NCBI GenBank assembly: GCA_039180865.1
Contig: JBCDCZ010000021.1
Span: 1-27,743 of the forward strand
Direction: 5' to 3'
DNA length: 27,743 bases
DNA from: JBCDCU01 sp039180865
GTDB taxonomy: Bacteria > Pseudomonadota > Alphaproteobacteria > Rhizobiales > JACESI01
Numbering within the stretch: the stretch's first letter is position 1; every line of letters starts with the position of its first letter. Below are positions 16,201 to 24,459 of the stretch, piece by piece. The translations under genes were made by a program, and so were the position numbers. Under the pieces are notes generated by a model. It saw only the letters and a list, made by a program, of their open reading frames with translations. It was not told the DNA's origin and did not search any database.

Positions 16201-19200
16201 CGCGGTAGCGATGAAGGTTTCATGCTCCATGCCCGTGGTCGGGTCTTTAGGGCGGTCCAGGCCCATGCGCCAGCCAATGCTCTGGCCCACGGCCCAAGCG
16301 ACACGGTTGCCTCCGGAGCTGAAATTTACGGGCTTGCCGAAAGATTTGGTCTTGATTACGGCCCGGCCTTCCAGCGTGTAAAGCTCGTCACAAAAGTCAA
16401 TGCGGACACGATTCAAGCGCAATTGAAGCCGCTTGATGGTGCTTATGACCAGGGCAACGCATTCGGCATTCACCCGGCGGAACTGGATGGGTGTTTTGGT
16501 GGCCTGATCGCGCTTTACCGCATGGCAGGTCTCGACGCACAGGAAGGGCGCGCATACGTCCCGGTTTTCTTTGGTAAAATCCAACAGATTGAAACCGGCC
16601 GCTCCCCGGAAAGTGCCGTTCTGAAAATCCGTCGGGTTTCGAAGTATTCCATGTTGGCTGACTTCGAAATCTACGATGCAGACGATCAGCTGATCATGCG
16701 GATTGTTGGCGGTCGTTTCCGCGCAACGACTTTTGATCTCCTCGAGGACGACAAAAACCTCGTTCTGCGGCTTAGTGAAAAAGTTCTGCCGCTTCCGAAA
16801 TCTGCAGTCGGCCTCGTTGCGGATTCCGGAAAGAGCATTCCGTCGATCCTCGAACCGGCGGACTTTTTGGAAGCAGCTCAAAGCACCAGCACTCTGGCGG
16901 TCAGCGAGGATGAACGGGAAAGCCGGCTCCTACTTGAAGCTGCCGCGCAACGCGCAGCCTTCGATCTTCTCGAAGACCTCGCAGGAAATGATCGCGTTAT
17001 CCCACTCGATCGCCTCCCGGAGCGGCATCGCGTCTATTTCATGCGGGCGATCGATCTTCTGGTCCAAAGTGACGAAGCAACCCTCATTGAGGGCGGTATG
17101 GTCAAACTCGCGGACGCTTCTTCGCTGCCCGAATTCGATGTTCTGATCGGTGGTGTTCTCGAAGAAAACCCGGATGAGATCGCCGCCACCACGCTTCTCA
17201 ATCTCGCCGTTCACAAAGCGGGTGAGGTGCTGGAAGACGATGATTTCGATGCGGAAGAAGAGCGCGAACCCCTCTTCAAACCGTCCGGTGCCATTCTCGA
17301 ACATTTCAGTTTCGATGCGCCAGATGCAAAAGTCCGTTTCGATATCGCGCTCAAATGGCTCGATACATTCCTTGCACATTGGCCGGAAGACCGTCCGTTG
17401 CGTGTGCTCGATCTTGCTGGAAGCGGGCTGAAGCTTGCCCGTCACATAAAGGGTCGCGCGCCGCAAAACAGCGTTGAGATCCTGGTTGCCGATCCCGATT
17501 CGGCGTCGGCGGCACGGCTTCAGGTTGGCGTTCAAAAGGGGGTCGGGATCGATCTCGTCGATGCCAGCAAACCGCTGGATGATGCATTCCTGGCACGCGA
17601 ATTTGACTTGATTGTCAGCACTGGCCGCTTGCACGAATTTGATCACGATACCGATTTCCTGACAAAAGTCCTTGGACAGTTGAGCGAAACCGGATCCTTC
17701 GTCGCAATCGAACCCCAGGTCGACCTTTTCCATGACCTCGCCTTCGGTCTGAGGGAGAGCTGGTTTGAAGAGACGCTAGCCGGTGAATTCCCGATCGGTC
17801 GTCTGAAATCTGCCGATGAATGGATGTCGGTCCTGAATGACGCGGGCGGCGATATTCCCACATCGAAGGTAACGACGATCGGTGGCACATCCGTATCTCT
17901 TCTTCATTGCGGGAGAGCTGAATCCGCTAACCTCAGCGATGCGGTCGACGAAGAAGATCTCAGCAATACGGCCGTTGTTGTCGAGTGCGCTGACGATGCA
18001 AAATCCCTCGCAATGGCAAGGGCGCTTGCAAGCGAGGCGGAAGGCCGCGGCGCCCATCCGGTTCTCATCGTTGATGGACGCGATGGAATGGACGCCCAGA
18101 CCGAAGAATCCTGGGCAAAACAGCTGAAGAATTCCGATATTGCCGCCGCGAAAAAACTCACCTTTATTGTGATTGCCGATAAAGCACCTGAGCCGGAAGA
18201 ACCGGTCGACACGATCCTGTCTTGGTGTATGGGCGCCGTGCAATTGGGTAAGGCACTCGGAGAGCGCAAAGCTGAACTCGTTTATCTGATGCCGCATGAA
18301 AGCGGGCCTTCCGGGGCTCGTAAGGGGCTTGGCGACATCCAGAATGCGCTGTGGGCTTTCTCACGCGTTATGGCAAACGAAATGGGGCACCTCGATGTCC
18401 GGGCCGTTGAATCAAGCCTTGATTGCGAACCTTCCGAAAGTGCCCCCGCACTGTTCGATCTGATCATGAACAGCGGAAACGAGAGCGAGATATCACTCTC
18501 GGCCGATACTCTGAGGGCGAACCGCGTTTCGCGCGGCTTTGCCGACGGACCGATGCGTGATGCCGGCGCGGTCCGTCTCTCGTTCGATAATCCTGGCGCT
18601 CTGAGCGGTCTGAAATGGGAAGAAGTCGATCTCGGATCGCTTGATCCCGATCATGTCGAGATTGAAGTCGCTGCAAGCGGCCTGAACTTCCGTGACGTCA
18701 TGTGGTCACTCGGCATGTTGCCGGAAGAGGCGCTCGAAGACGGATATGGCGGACCGTCACTTGGTCTGGAGTGTTCCGGTCGCATTCGGCGCGTTGGACG
18801 CAGCGTCAAAGGTCTGAAAAAGGGCGATGCCGTTGTTGCATTCACTTCGCACGGCTTCGGCAGCGTCGTCCATGTGCCGGACATCGCCGTTGCGAAGATC
18901 GGCGATCAATATGATCTCGTTGCAGCCGCGACACTCCCGGTTGCCTATCTCACAGCCTATTATTCGCTCATCCATCTTGGTTCGCTGAAGAAGGACGAGT
19001 GGCTGCTTCTGCACGGTGCAGCCGGTGGCGTCGGCCTCGCTGCCCTTCAGATCGCCAAATGGGTTGGCGCAAAAGTCATCGCAACGGCGGGATCCGATGA
19101 GAAACGCGCGCTCCTAGAGATGCTTGGTGCTGATTACGTTTTGAATTCCCGTTCGCTCGATTTCGCCGAAGACGTCCGCACGATCACCGAAGCAGGGGTC

Positions 19201-20835
19201 GACGTCGTTTTGAATTCCCTTGCCGGCGAGGCGATGGAACGCGGCATGAATGTCATGCGCCCGTTCGGTCGTTTCCTTGAGCTGGGCAAGCGCGACTATT
19301 ACGCCAACACAAAGATCGGTCTGCGCCCGTTCCGCAGGAACATTTCCTATTTCGGCATCGACGTCGACCAGCTTCTACTTCATGAGAAAAAGCTCGTGAA
19401 AGGCCTGATCGAGGATCTCTTCGGACTGATCCGCGACGGAACGTTCACGCCGCTTCCCTATAGAGTATTTGAAGGGCGCAATGCGGAAGATGCGTTCCGG
19501 CTCATGCAGCGCTCCGGCCATATCGGGAAAATCTTGATCACCCCGCCGACACCTGGAGAGATCAAGGTGCCGGTAGAAACCGAGCCCCTCTCATTCTCGG
19601 CTGATGGCGCCCATCTGGTGATCGGCGGTCTCGGAGGCTTCGGAAGCGCGATCGCAGCGTGGCTTGCCGATCACGGCGCTCGCGAAATCGTTTTGACAAG
19701 CCGCAGCGGCAAGGTCTCGACAGAACATGCCGATTTGATCGGTTCGCTTGGAAAACGCGGTGTCACCGTGACACCCGTCGCCTGTGACGTGACCGATCGC
19801 GCGTCTATCGATGCAGTCTTGACCGATATTAGACGAAAGAGCGCAATCAAAGGCGTCATCCATGCAGCGATGGTCCTCGATGACGGTATCATGGCGCAAC
19901 TCGACCATGAGCGTTTCGAGAAGGTCCTTGCTCCAAAAGTGACGGGCGCAAAGAACCTTGCCCAATTGACCTGGCAGGATGAACTCGATCATTTCATCCT
20001 GTTCTCTTCGGCGACAACCCTGATCGGAAATCCGGGCCAATCGCACTATGTGGCTGCAAACGGCTATCTGGAAGGTCTCGCACGCGAACGCCGCCGCGCT
20101 GGCCGGCCTGGTCTCGCTGTCGGCTGGGGCGCAATCGGCGATGTCGGCTTCCTTGCCCGCAACCGCGATGTATCCGACAAGCTGTCACGCCACCTGGGTG
20201 CCGCGATGATCAAGGCGAAAAAGGGTCTCGACCTTCTCTCGAAAGCGATCGAACGGGATGACGGGTCCGTCGATAATGCGGTCGTGTTCATCGGGAAATT
20301 CGATTGGAATGCCGCGCACCAGACCTTGCCAATGCTCAAGCGTCCGCTGTTTGAAGCCATTACAGCTGGCCTTGAAGACGGCAAGGACGGCGGAGCCGGT
20401 ATTGATCTTGCCGAGCTCATTGCGGGCAAATCACCCGCCGAGGCACAAGCTGTCATTTCCGATCTGGTTGTTGGTGAAATCGCCACAATTCTTCGTCTGC
20501 CGGTTGAAGATATCGGTATCAAACGGCCATTGCCTGAACTCGGTATGGATTCTTTGATGGGTCTGGAGCTCAGGATGGCAGTTCAAAAACGGTTTGATCT
20601 GGAAATCCCTCTCACTGCGATTTCGGGCGATGCGACGGTCGAAGCAATAGCAGGTCAGATCCTGAAGCTCGTCCAGAGTTCCGATCAGGCGATGGCGGAC
20701 AACGCGGATCGTTCAGCCTTGGATCTTGCAAGCCAGCACCTTGAAGGTGATGCTGCTGTTTCCGAAGAAGGCTTCGCGAAGATCAATGAAATGATCACTG
20801 AAAAACAAACGCAGGTTTCTGGATTGATCCAATGA
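13234..20835 (+). CDS. rkpA: RkpA-like reducing type I polyketide/fatty-acid synthase
   Basis: A 2533-residue megasynthase resembling animal FAS without a thioesterase. Domains: KS about 1-425 (C170, H305, H343); AT about 525-830 (S617 in GHSIGE, H721 in YPFHS, closer to malonyl-type); DH about 890-1170 (H921 in HVVSGQVIFP, D1085 in HPAELDG, but the usual DxxxQ glutamine is Gly1089); an MT-like region near 1380-1500 with the loop VLDLAGSG; a structural KR half about 1520-1750; ER about 1780-2110 (HGAAGGVG at 1927-1934); KR about 2125-2330 (GGLGGFG, S2259, Y2272, N2276, B-type LDD motif); ACP with S2440. All activities needed for a saturated chain are present. The protein begins directly at the KS. 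The oxoamine synthase encoded 4 bases overlapping presumably releases the chain. Size and partners match RkpA of the Sinorhizobium meliloti K-antigen region. Confidence 0.88.
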   Translation: MIEIVGWSGRLPGANNPAEFWDVLKDGKCVVTETPDDRWWKFHFLHPRVKEHGKTYTFAAGVIDDLMGFDPGVFGISPREAEQMDPQQRVLLQVTWEALENSGVAPSEIAGQDVGVFVGASGLDYGTMASLDISAGTGHFMTGNTLSIIANRTSYIFDFRGPSFVVDTACSSSLVALREATVALETGKIDTAIVAGVNVLLSPFPFIGFAHATMLSPQGLCRAFDEEAHGYVRAEGCVAMVLRRSDATPWPGQRSHADIIASDVNSDGRTVGMSLPSSIDQANLLERIYAESGVDPEDLAFIEAHGTGTRVGDPAEAGSIGKMLGQRRSKPLPIGSVKTNIGHLEPASGLAGLAKSVLALENDYLPKSLHFDTPNPDIDFQDLNIEVASEGRPLPRSGRRRYAGVNSFGFGGTNAHVIIADPERANAVSATNDAGSGYTLLLSANSTEALRDTVQNYERLIASSKADEVSDISAASYHRRRAFREKLVVTGKTKKDLLSGFASYLEGKSHPTSKSASAEPKNGKCAFVFSGNGSQWPGMGRLAYQNNAIFRTTFDEINDAFEKHGGYIIRDLLFAEDLEEKLALTSLSQPLIFAVQVAIVRALAAAGLKPDITFGHSIGEAAAAVAAEKLTLDEAVRLVFHRSSEQEAVAGAGTMAALVMPEAEAVDFIAQSGFTNIEIAAVNSHKSLTISGPNEEIAAFAKYARRKHVAVRAMGLNYPFHSRLIGVVEAPFRNVIGTVDGRSSEIAMLSTVTAEPIDGSDLGADYWWRNLREPVRFAPAVRRAIEDGATSFVEIGPKPILQSYLKQELAEADLKGAILSSLKADEVTGDHDPIAAIMADAIAQGAPVDDAKVFGKNPARSIDLPNYPWQNKPFEFARTVESNRGLVARFDNPLLGWRVNETSNVWLTHLDASVLPFLADHVVSGQVIFPGAGYVEIALSAARTEFGDGPVELLDFDIVSPMRLSDDYLVEVQTRLDIETGTVEISSRRRGSDEGFMLHARGRVFRAVQAHAPANALAHGPSDTVASGAEIYGLAERFGLDYGPAFQRVKLVTKVNADTIQAQLKPLDGAYDQGNAFGIHPAELDGCFGGLIALYRMAGLDAQEGRAYVPVFFGKIQQIETGRSPESAVLKIRRVSKYSMLADFEIYDADDQLIMRIVGGRFRATTFDLLEDDKNLVLRLSEKVLPLPKSAVGLVADSGKSIPSILEPADFLEAAQSTSTLAVSEDERESRLLLEAAAQRAAFDLLEDLAGNDRVIPLDRLPERHRVYFMRAIDLLVQSDEATLIEGGMVKLADASSLPEFDVLIGGVLEENPDEIAATTLLNLAVHKAGEVLEDDDFDAEEEREPLFKPSGAILEHFSFDAPDAKVRFDIALKWLDTFLAHWPEDRPLRVLDLAGSGLKLARHIKGRAPQNSVEILVADPDSASAARLQVGVQKGVGIDLVDASKPLDDAFLAREFDLIVSTGRLHEFDHDTDFLTKVLGQLSETGSFVAIEPQVDLFHDLAFGLRESWFEETLAGEFPIGRLKSADEWMSVLNDAGGDIPTSKVTTIGGTSVSLLHCGRAESANLSDAVDEEDLSNTAVVVECADDAKSLAMARALASEAEGRGAHPVLIVDGRDGMDAQTEESWAKQLKNSDIAAAKKLTFIVIADKAPEPEEPVDTILSWCMGAVQLGKALGERKAELVYLMPHESGPSGARKGLGDIQNALWAFSRVMANEMGHLDVRAVESSLDCEPSESAPALFDLIMNSGNESEISLSADTLRANRVSRGFADGPMRDAGAVRLSFDNPGALSGLKWEEVDLGSLDPDHVEIEVAASGLNFRDVMWSLGMLPEEALEDGYGGPSLGLECSGRIRRVGRSVKGLKKGDAVVAFTSHGFGSVVHVPDIAVAKIGDQYDLVAAATLPVAYLTAYYSLIHLGSLKKDEWLLLHGAAGGVGLAALQIAKWVGAKVIATAGSDEKRALLEMLGADYVLNSRSLDFAEDVRTITEAGVDVVLNSLAGEAMERGMNVMRPFGRFLELGKRDYYANTKIGLRPFRRNISYFGIDVDQLLLHEKKLVKGLIEDLFGLIRDGTFTPLPYRVFEGRNAEDAFRLMQRSGHIGKILITPPTPGEIKVPVETEPLSFSADGAHLVIGGLGGFGSAIAAWLADHGAREIVLTSRSGKVSTEHADLIGSLGKRGVTVTPVACDVTDRASIDAVLTDIRRKSAIKGVIHAAMVLDDGIMAQLDHERFEKVLAPKVTGAKNLAQLTWQDELDHFILFSSATTLIGNPGQSHYVAANGYLEGLARERRRAGRPGLAVGWGAIGDVGFLARNRDVSDKLSRHLGAAMIKAKKGLDLLSKAIERDDGSVDNAVVFIGKFDWNAAHQTLPMLKRPLFEAITAGLEDGKDGGAGIDLAELIAGKSPAEAQAVISDLVVGEIATILRLPVEDIGIKRPLPELGMDSLMGLELRMAVQKRFDLEIPLTAISGDATVEAIAGQILKLVQSSDQAMADNADRSALDLASQHLEGDAAVSEEGFAKINEMITEKQTQVSGLIQ

Positions 20836-22217
20836 CGACAAAGGGCAGCTCCAAAAAGCTCAATGTGGAAGACCGGCGCGCGGCCCTGTCTTCGGTGCGG
20901 CGGACCAAAAACCGAGCGTCTTCACAGCCAGCGCAACGTGAGCCCCTTTCTCCGGTACCAGATGCGAATGTCAGAGCTGACTTCTCTATTCTGCCCGGGT
21001 TCCGCGAAATGCGGCTTCAAAAGGCAGCCGCAGAGCTTCTGGAGATTGATAATCCCTTCTTTCGCGCCCATGACGGGCGGGCAAGCGCTTTGACCAGGAT
21101 CGGCGGGAAGGAATACATCAATTTTTCAAGCTACGATTATCTCGGGCTCAATGGTCATCCCGCAGTCCAGAAAGCAGCACGTGACGCCGTCGATCGGTAT
21201 GGGATCTCGGCTGGCGCAAGCCGGGTCGTTGGTGGGGAACGGCCGATCCACCGTGATCTGGAACGCAAGATCGCGGAAGTTTACGGCGTTGAGGATGCTG
21301 TCGTTTTTGTAAGCGGCCACGCAACGAATGTGTCGACCATCGGACAGTTGCTGCAGCCGGAAGACACAATCATCCACGATGCCTTCATACATAATTCAAT
21401 CGTCACAGGCGCACGGCTTTCAGGTGCAAGCCGCCAATCGTTTCCGCACAATGACTTCGAAGCTTTGGAAGGCCTCCTTAGACGCCGAAGCTCAAAGAAG
21501 GGCAAAGTGCTGGTCGCGGTTGAAGGCGTCTATTCCATGGACGGCGATTGCCCGGACCTCACCCGTCTCGTCGAACTCAAGCGCCGCTACGGCTTCTGGT
21601 TGATGGTCGATGAGGCACATGCGCTGGGAATCCTTGGGAAAACCGGACGCGGACTGCACGAACACTGGAACATCGACGCAAACGAAGTCGATATCTGGAT
21701 GGGAACCTGCTCGAAGACGCTCGCCGGATGCGGGGGCTATATCGCGGGCTCACGAGATCTGACCGAATACCTGAAGTTCTCGGCTTCCGGCTTCGTCTTT
21801 TCCGTCGGAATGCCGCCCCCCGTTGCAGCATCGATTTCCGCTGCAATCGATATGATGCTCGCCGAACCGGAACGCGTCGAGCGGGTCCAGGAGGCAGGTC
21901 GCTGTCTACTCAAGCTCGCACGTCAGGAAGGCCTTGAAACGGGCACAAGCGACGGCCATGCCGTCGTCCCTGTCATGATCGGGGACTCGATTAAGGCGAC
22001 CACAATCGCGGCACGGCTTCTTGGAGAAGGCGTCAACGTGCTTCCGATTATCTATCCCGCCGTGCCGGAACGCTCATCCCGCTTGCGCTTCTTCGTGACC
22101 TCTGATCACACCGAAGAGCAGCTCAAACAAGCAGTGACCGCTGTTTCGAAAGTGTGGGAAGAATACGACCGCGATCCGGTATCTCTGGCAAAACTGGCCC
22201 AATTGGCAGCTGGCTGA
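20832..22217 (+). CDS. rkpG: RkpG-like PLP-dependent alpha-oxoamine synthase
   Basis: A 461-residue enzyme of the AONS/SPT/ALAS/KBL family. It decarboxylates an amino acid and condenses it with an acyl thioester to give an aminoketone. The PLP lysine is K295 in TCSKTLAG, and the cofactor-binding DEAHALG has D260 and H263. After a polar N-terminal extension of about 60 residues come YLGLNGHP and GISAGASRVVGGERPIH, typical of acyl-chain-accepting members. Its ATG overlaps the PKS stop (ATGA), so the two are translationally coupled. The most economical role is offloading the ACP-bound chain, as Fum8 does for fumonisin. The amino acid used (Ser, Ala or Gly) cannot be read from sequence. It ends only 9 bases from the rkpH-like gene on the other strand. 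Confidence 0.86.
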   Translation: MTTKGSSKKLNVEDRRAALSSVRRTKNRASSQPAQREPLSPVPDANVRADFSILPGFREMRLQKAAAELLEIDNPFFRAHDGRASALTRIGGKEYINFSSYDYLGLNGHPAVQKAARDAVDRYGISAGASRVVGGERPIHRDLERKIAEVYGVEDAVVFVSGHATNVSTIGQLLQPEDTIIHDAFIHNSIVTGARLSGASRQSFPHNDFEALEGLLRRRSSKKGKVLVAVEGVYSMDGDCPDLTRLVELKRRYGFWLMVDEAHALGILGKTGRGLHEHWNIDANEVDIWMGTCSKTLAGCGGYIAGSRDLTEYLKFSASGFVFSVGMPPPVAASISAAIDMMLAEPERVERVQEAGRCLLKLARQEGLETGTSDGHAVVPVMIGDSIKATTIAARLLGEGVNVLPIIYPAVPERSSRLRFFVTSDHTEEQLKQAVTAVSKVWEEYDRDPVSLAKLAQLAAG

Positions 22218-22226
22218 GACGTTCGA

Positions 22227-22985
22227 CTATTCAAACATCTTGACGAGCGGGCGCCGCAAGAACGGAGGCAGGGACATACTCGTCCTTGCAAGCCAGAGGA
22301 GAGGCGCGGGAAATCCGTAAAACGGTTTTTTGTCCGTTATGGCGCGCCGGATGCGGCGAGCGGCATCCTCCGACGTAAGTTGAAACGGTTTGAAAGTCTT
22401 CAACTGAGCCGCCATGTCGGTATCGACGAAGCCGGGGCATATCACGCTGACAGAGACACCATGAACCGCACAATGCCCGCTCAACGCTTCCCCATAAGAG
22501 ATAAGTGCCGCCTTGCTGGCGCTGTAGGTCGCAGCCCGGCTAAGCGGTTGGATCGCCGCGATCGAACTGATGAAAACGATGTGGCCGTGATTGTTCTCAG
22601 CCATTTTTTGAGCTGCGAACGTTGATAGTGTCAGGCAGGACGTGAGGTTGACCGCGATTTGGAGTTCGATATCAGCGGCACTCTCGAATACGCCAAGATC
22701 CTCCGATTCGCGCATCACTCCGGCATTGAGAATCAAACAGTCCACCGGTCTGCCCGCATTCGCGCCATTATACCATTCTTCGGCTTTTTCCCGGTCAACA
22801 ACATCAAAAGTGGCAGTTTCCACAATCGCCCCTGCGGCGCGACACTCACCCGCGACCGCTTCGAGACGCTCGGCATTTCGACCAGTCAGGTACAAGGTGT
22901 GACCTTCGCTTGCGTAGAGTTTAGCAAGCTCCGCGCCAATCCCTGCGCTTGCTCCGGTGATTAAGAGTTTCTTTCCATTATCCAT
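22227..22985 (-). CDS. rkpH: RkpH-like short-chain reductase (3-ketosphinganine reductase type)
   Basis: A 252-residue SDR. TGASAGIG (11-18) binds the cofactor, NAGVM follows near residue 90, the catalytic serine is in SSIAA, and YSASK supplies Tyr and Lys. The tail after VDTDMA is hydrophobic and basic (PPFLRRPLVKM), as in membrane-associated 3-ketodihydrosphingosine reductases. Its likely reaction is reduction of the aminoketone made by the oxoamine synthase to an amino alcohol. In S. meliloti rkpH follows rkpG in the same direction; here the gene is inverted and converges on rkpG. The start at 22985 (MDNGKK) gives the normal SDR beginning. The rkpH identity rests mainly on context. Confidence 0.75.
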   Translation of the reverse strand: MDNGKKLLITGASAGIGAELAKLYASEGHTLYLTGRNAERLEAVAGECRAAGAIVETATFDVVDREKAEEWYNGANAGRPVDCLILNAGVMRESEDLGVFESAADIELQIAVNLTSCLTLSTFAAQKMAENNHGHIVFISSIAAIQPLSRAATYSASKAALISYGEALSGHCAVHGVSVSVICPGFVDTDMAAQLKTFKPFQLTSEDAARRIRRAITDKKPFYGFPAPLLWLARTSMSLPPFLRRPLVKMFE

Positions 22986-23066
22986 TGTATTTGAACTTAC
23001 GCGCTAACCGAATCGGATTGCCTCTTCTTTGCAGTGACAATCTCATTCGGCAGACGGGGAAACAAT

Positions 23067-23090
23067 CCCGACGGCTTTGCCGTCTCGGGA
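23067..23090. other. Hairpin upstream of the capsule export gene
   Basis: GACGGC-TTT-GCCGTC forms a 6-bp stem, extended by CCC/GGG after a 2-base bulge. No T-run follows on either strand. It lies between the divergent rkpH-like and export genes and might insulate them or structure a leader. Confidence 0.4.
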
Positions 23091-23132
23091 AATGGGTACA
23101 GTGTTGCATCTTGGTCTATTGTATTTGGTTGG

Positions 23133-23142
23133 ACCGTACGGT
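23133..23142. promoter_or_regulatory. Perfect palindrome ACCGTACGGT, possible operator
   Basis: A 10-base perfect palindrome with partly symmetric flanks (TTGG before, CCCAA after), 28 bases upstream of the chosen start of the capsule export gene. I do not recognise the regulator. Confidence 0.35.
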
Positions 23143-23169
23143 ATCCCAAATCCGGGGCAGGGTTTGATC

Positions 23170-24378
23170 GTGGCTATATGCTTTCGATTGAAGCGCATAA
23201 TAACAAAGGAATTTTCGGATTTGACGAGCCTTTTCCACCTGGTGACAAGGGCACTCTCGTTTGTCCTGTTGGCGACTGTTGTCGCGTTGGGAGGTTGCAC
23301 ATTCCTTCCATCCGCCGGGCCTCTTTCGTCTGAAGTCATCGCGGTCAACGAAACTGACACGATAGACGGGGTACCGTTCAAACTGATTGAGATAGACTCC
23401 AACACAATATCAACGGTTCTTGCCTTCCAGCCCCACAAACTCAGCCACTCCTTCAAAGGAAATAGCGTCAAGCCACGCCACGTAATAGGGGTTGGAGACG
23501 TGTTGTCTGTGGTCGTTTGGGAAGCCGGCCAAGACGGCCTCTTCGCAGGACCCGGGGGTGGTGGTCGAACGGAACTCGGTCCGTTTCTGGTAGATCAAAG
23601 TGGCAAAATTTCGGTTCCGTACATTGGTTGGGTTACCGCTCGTGGACGGACACTTGCGGAACTCCGCTTTGCCATACAACAAGGCTTGCAAGACAAGGCC
23701 ATTGATCCACAGGTCGTGGTGAACTTGAGGGAAAGCACAAGTGCATCGGTCGTCGTGAACGGTGCGGTGCGCCAACCCGGCATCTTTCCCGTTCCGCTTA
23801 ACGGAGCACGGCTTCTTGATATGATCGCACGCACCGGAGGCGTCACGTCGCCGCCGGCGGAAATCCTGATTACGTTCATCCGCAACGACCGCAAGGGTAC
23901 GCAGCGTCTGGATCGCATCTATGATGATCTTTCCGAGAACATATATGTGCGTCCCGGTGACCAGATTTATCTCGCCCACAAACCGGAAACCTACACTGCC
24001 TTTGGTGCGGTTCCGAAGGTCAACGAATTTCCCATCAGTGGCGGAAATCTCTCTTTGATTGAAGCGCTCGGAAGAGCGGGCGGACTTGACGATCGTCGCG
24101 CAAACACCCTTGGTTTGTTTGTGTTTCGGTATGAAAAACCAGAACTTGTCGAAGCACTCGACCCTGAGTTTCCGGTCCATCCCGATAAAAAGGTGCCGGT
24201 TATCTATCGTTTGAACATGCGTGAGAATGGCTCGTTCTTCCATGCTCAAGCATTCAAGATGCGCGACAATGATGTTCTTTACGTCGCAAACTCTTATTCA
24301 ACCGAAGTCGGTAAGTTTATCCAGATATTGACTGGTGTCAGCAATCCGACCCTTAGAACCCTCTCAGCAATCGACTAG
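23170..24378 (+). CDS. Wza/KpsD-type polysaccharide export outer-membrane lipoprotein (RkpU-like)
   Basis: A 402-residue lipoprotein from the chosen start. A basic N-region and a hydrophobic stretch (ALSFVLLATVVA) end in the lipobox ALGGC, so mature protein begins at C43. The Poly_export domain follows (IGVGDVLSVVVWE, then ISVPYIGWVTARGRTLAEL), and then two SLBB-type repeats (ASVVVNGAVRQPGIF and AFGAVPKVNEFPISGG). It should form the outer-membrane capsule export channel. GTG at 23170 is preceded by GGGGCAGGG at good spacing; TTG at 23221, with AAAGGA, gives a shorter and equally plausible signal peptide. An in-frame TTG at 23077 lies in a hairpin and is unlikely. RkpU serves this role in S. 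meliloti; identity to RkpU is inferred from context. Confidence 0.85.
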   Translation: MAICFRLKRIITKEFSDLTSLFHLVTRALSFVLLATVVALGGCTFLPSAGPLSSEVIAVNETDTIDGVPFKLIEIDSNTISTVLAFQPHKLSHSFKGNSVKPRHVIGVGDVLSVVVWEAGQDGLFAGPGGGGRTELGPFLVDQSGKISVPYIGWVTARGRTLAELRFAIQQGLQDKAIDPQVVVNLRESTSASVVVNGAVRQPGIFPVPLNGARLLDMIARTGGVTSPPAEILITFIRNDRKGTQRLDRIYDDLSENIYVRPGDQIYLAHKPETYTAFGAVPKVNEFPISGGNLSLIEALGRAGGLDDRRANTLGLFVFRYEKPELVEALDPEFPVHPDKKVPVIYRLNMRENGSFFHAQAFKMRDNDVLYVANSYSTEVGKFIQILTGVSNPTLRTLSAID

Positions 24379-24403
24379 GTCTTTAGTCCGCACACCTCCG
24401 GCG

Positions 24404-24432
24404 AGCGCTAGGCGTGACGCCTTTTCTGCGCT
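24404..24432 (+). terminator. Weak terminator-like hairpin after the export gene
   Basis: GGCG-TGA-CGCC (24411-24421) runs into TTTTCT and is nested in AGCGC (24404-24408)/GCGCT (24428-24432). The arms are short, so termination would be partial. The next capsule gene starts 28 bases later. Confidence 0.35.
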
Positions 24433-24459
24433 ACAGGATTTGGCGGCGGGCGGATTAAT

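Noticed and set aside
16703..17733. Overlapping ORFs of over 140 codons on both strands of the PKS gene
   Set aside because: They are frame shadows of the long, continuous synthase gene with complete domain motifs.
23077..23169. TTG start for the export lipoprotein
   Set aside because: The codon lies in a hairpin loop without a ribosome-binding site and would give a 73-residue pre-lipobox region, too long for a signal peptide.
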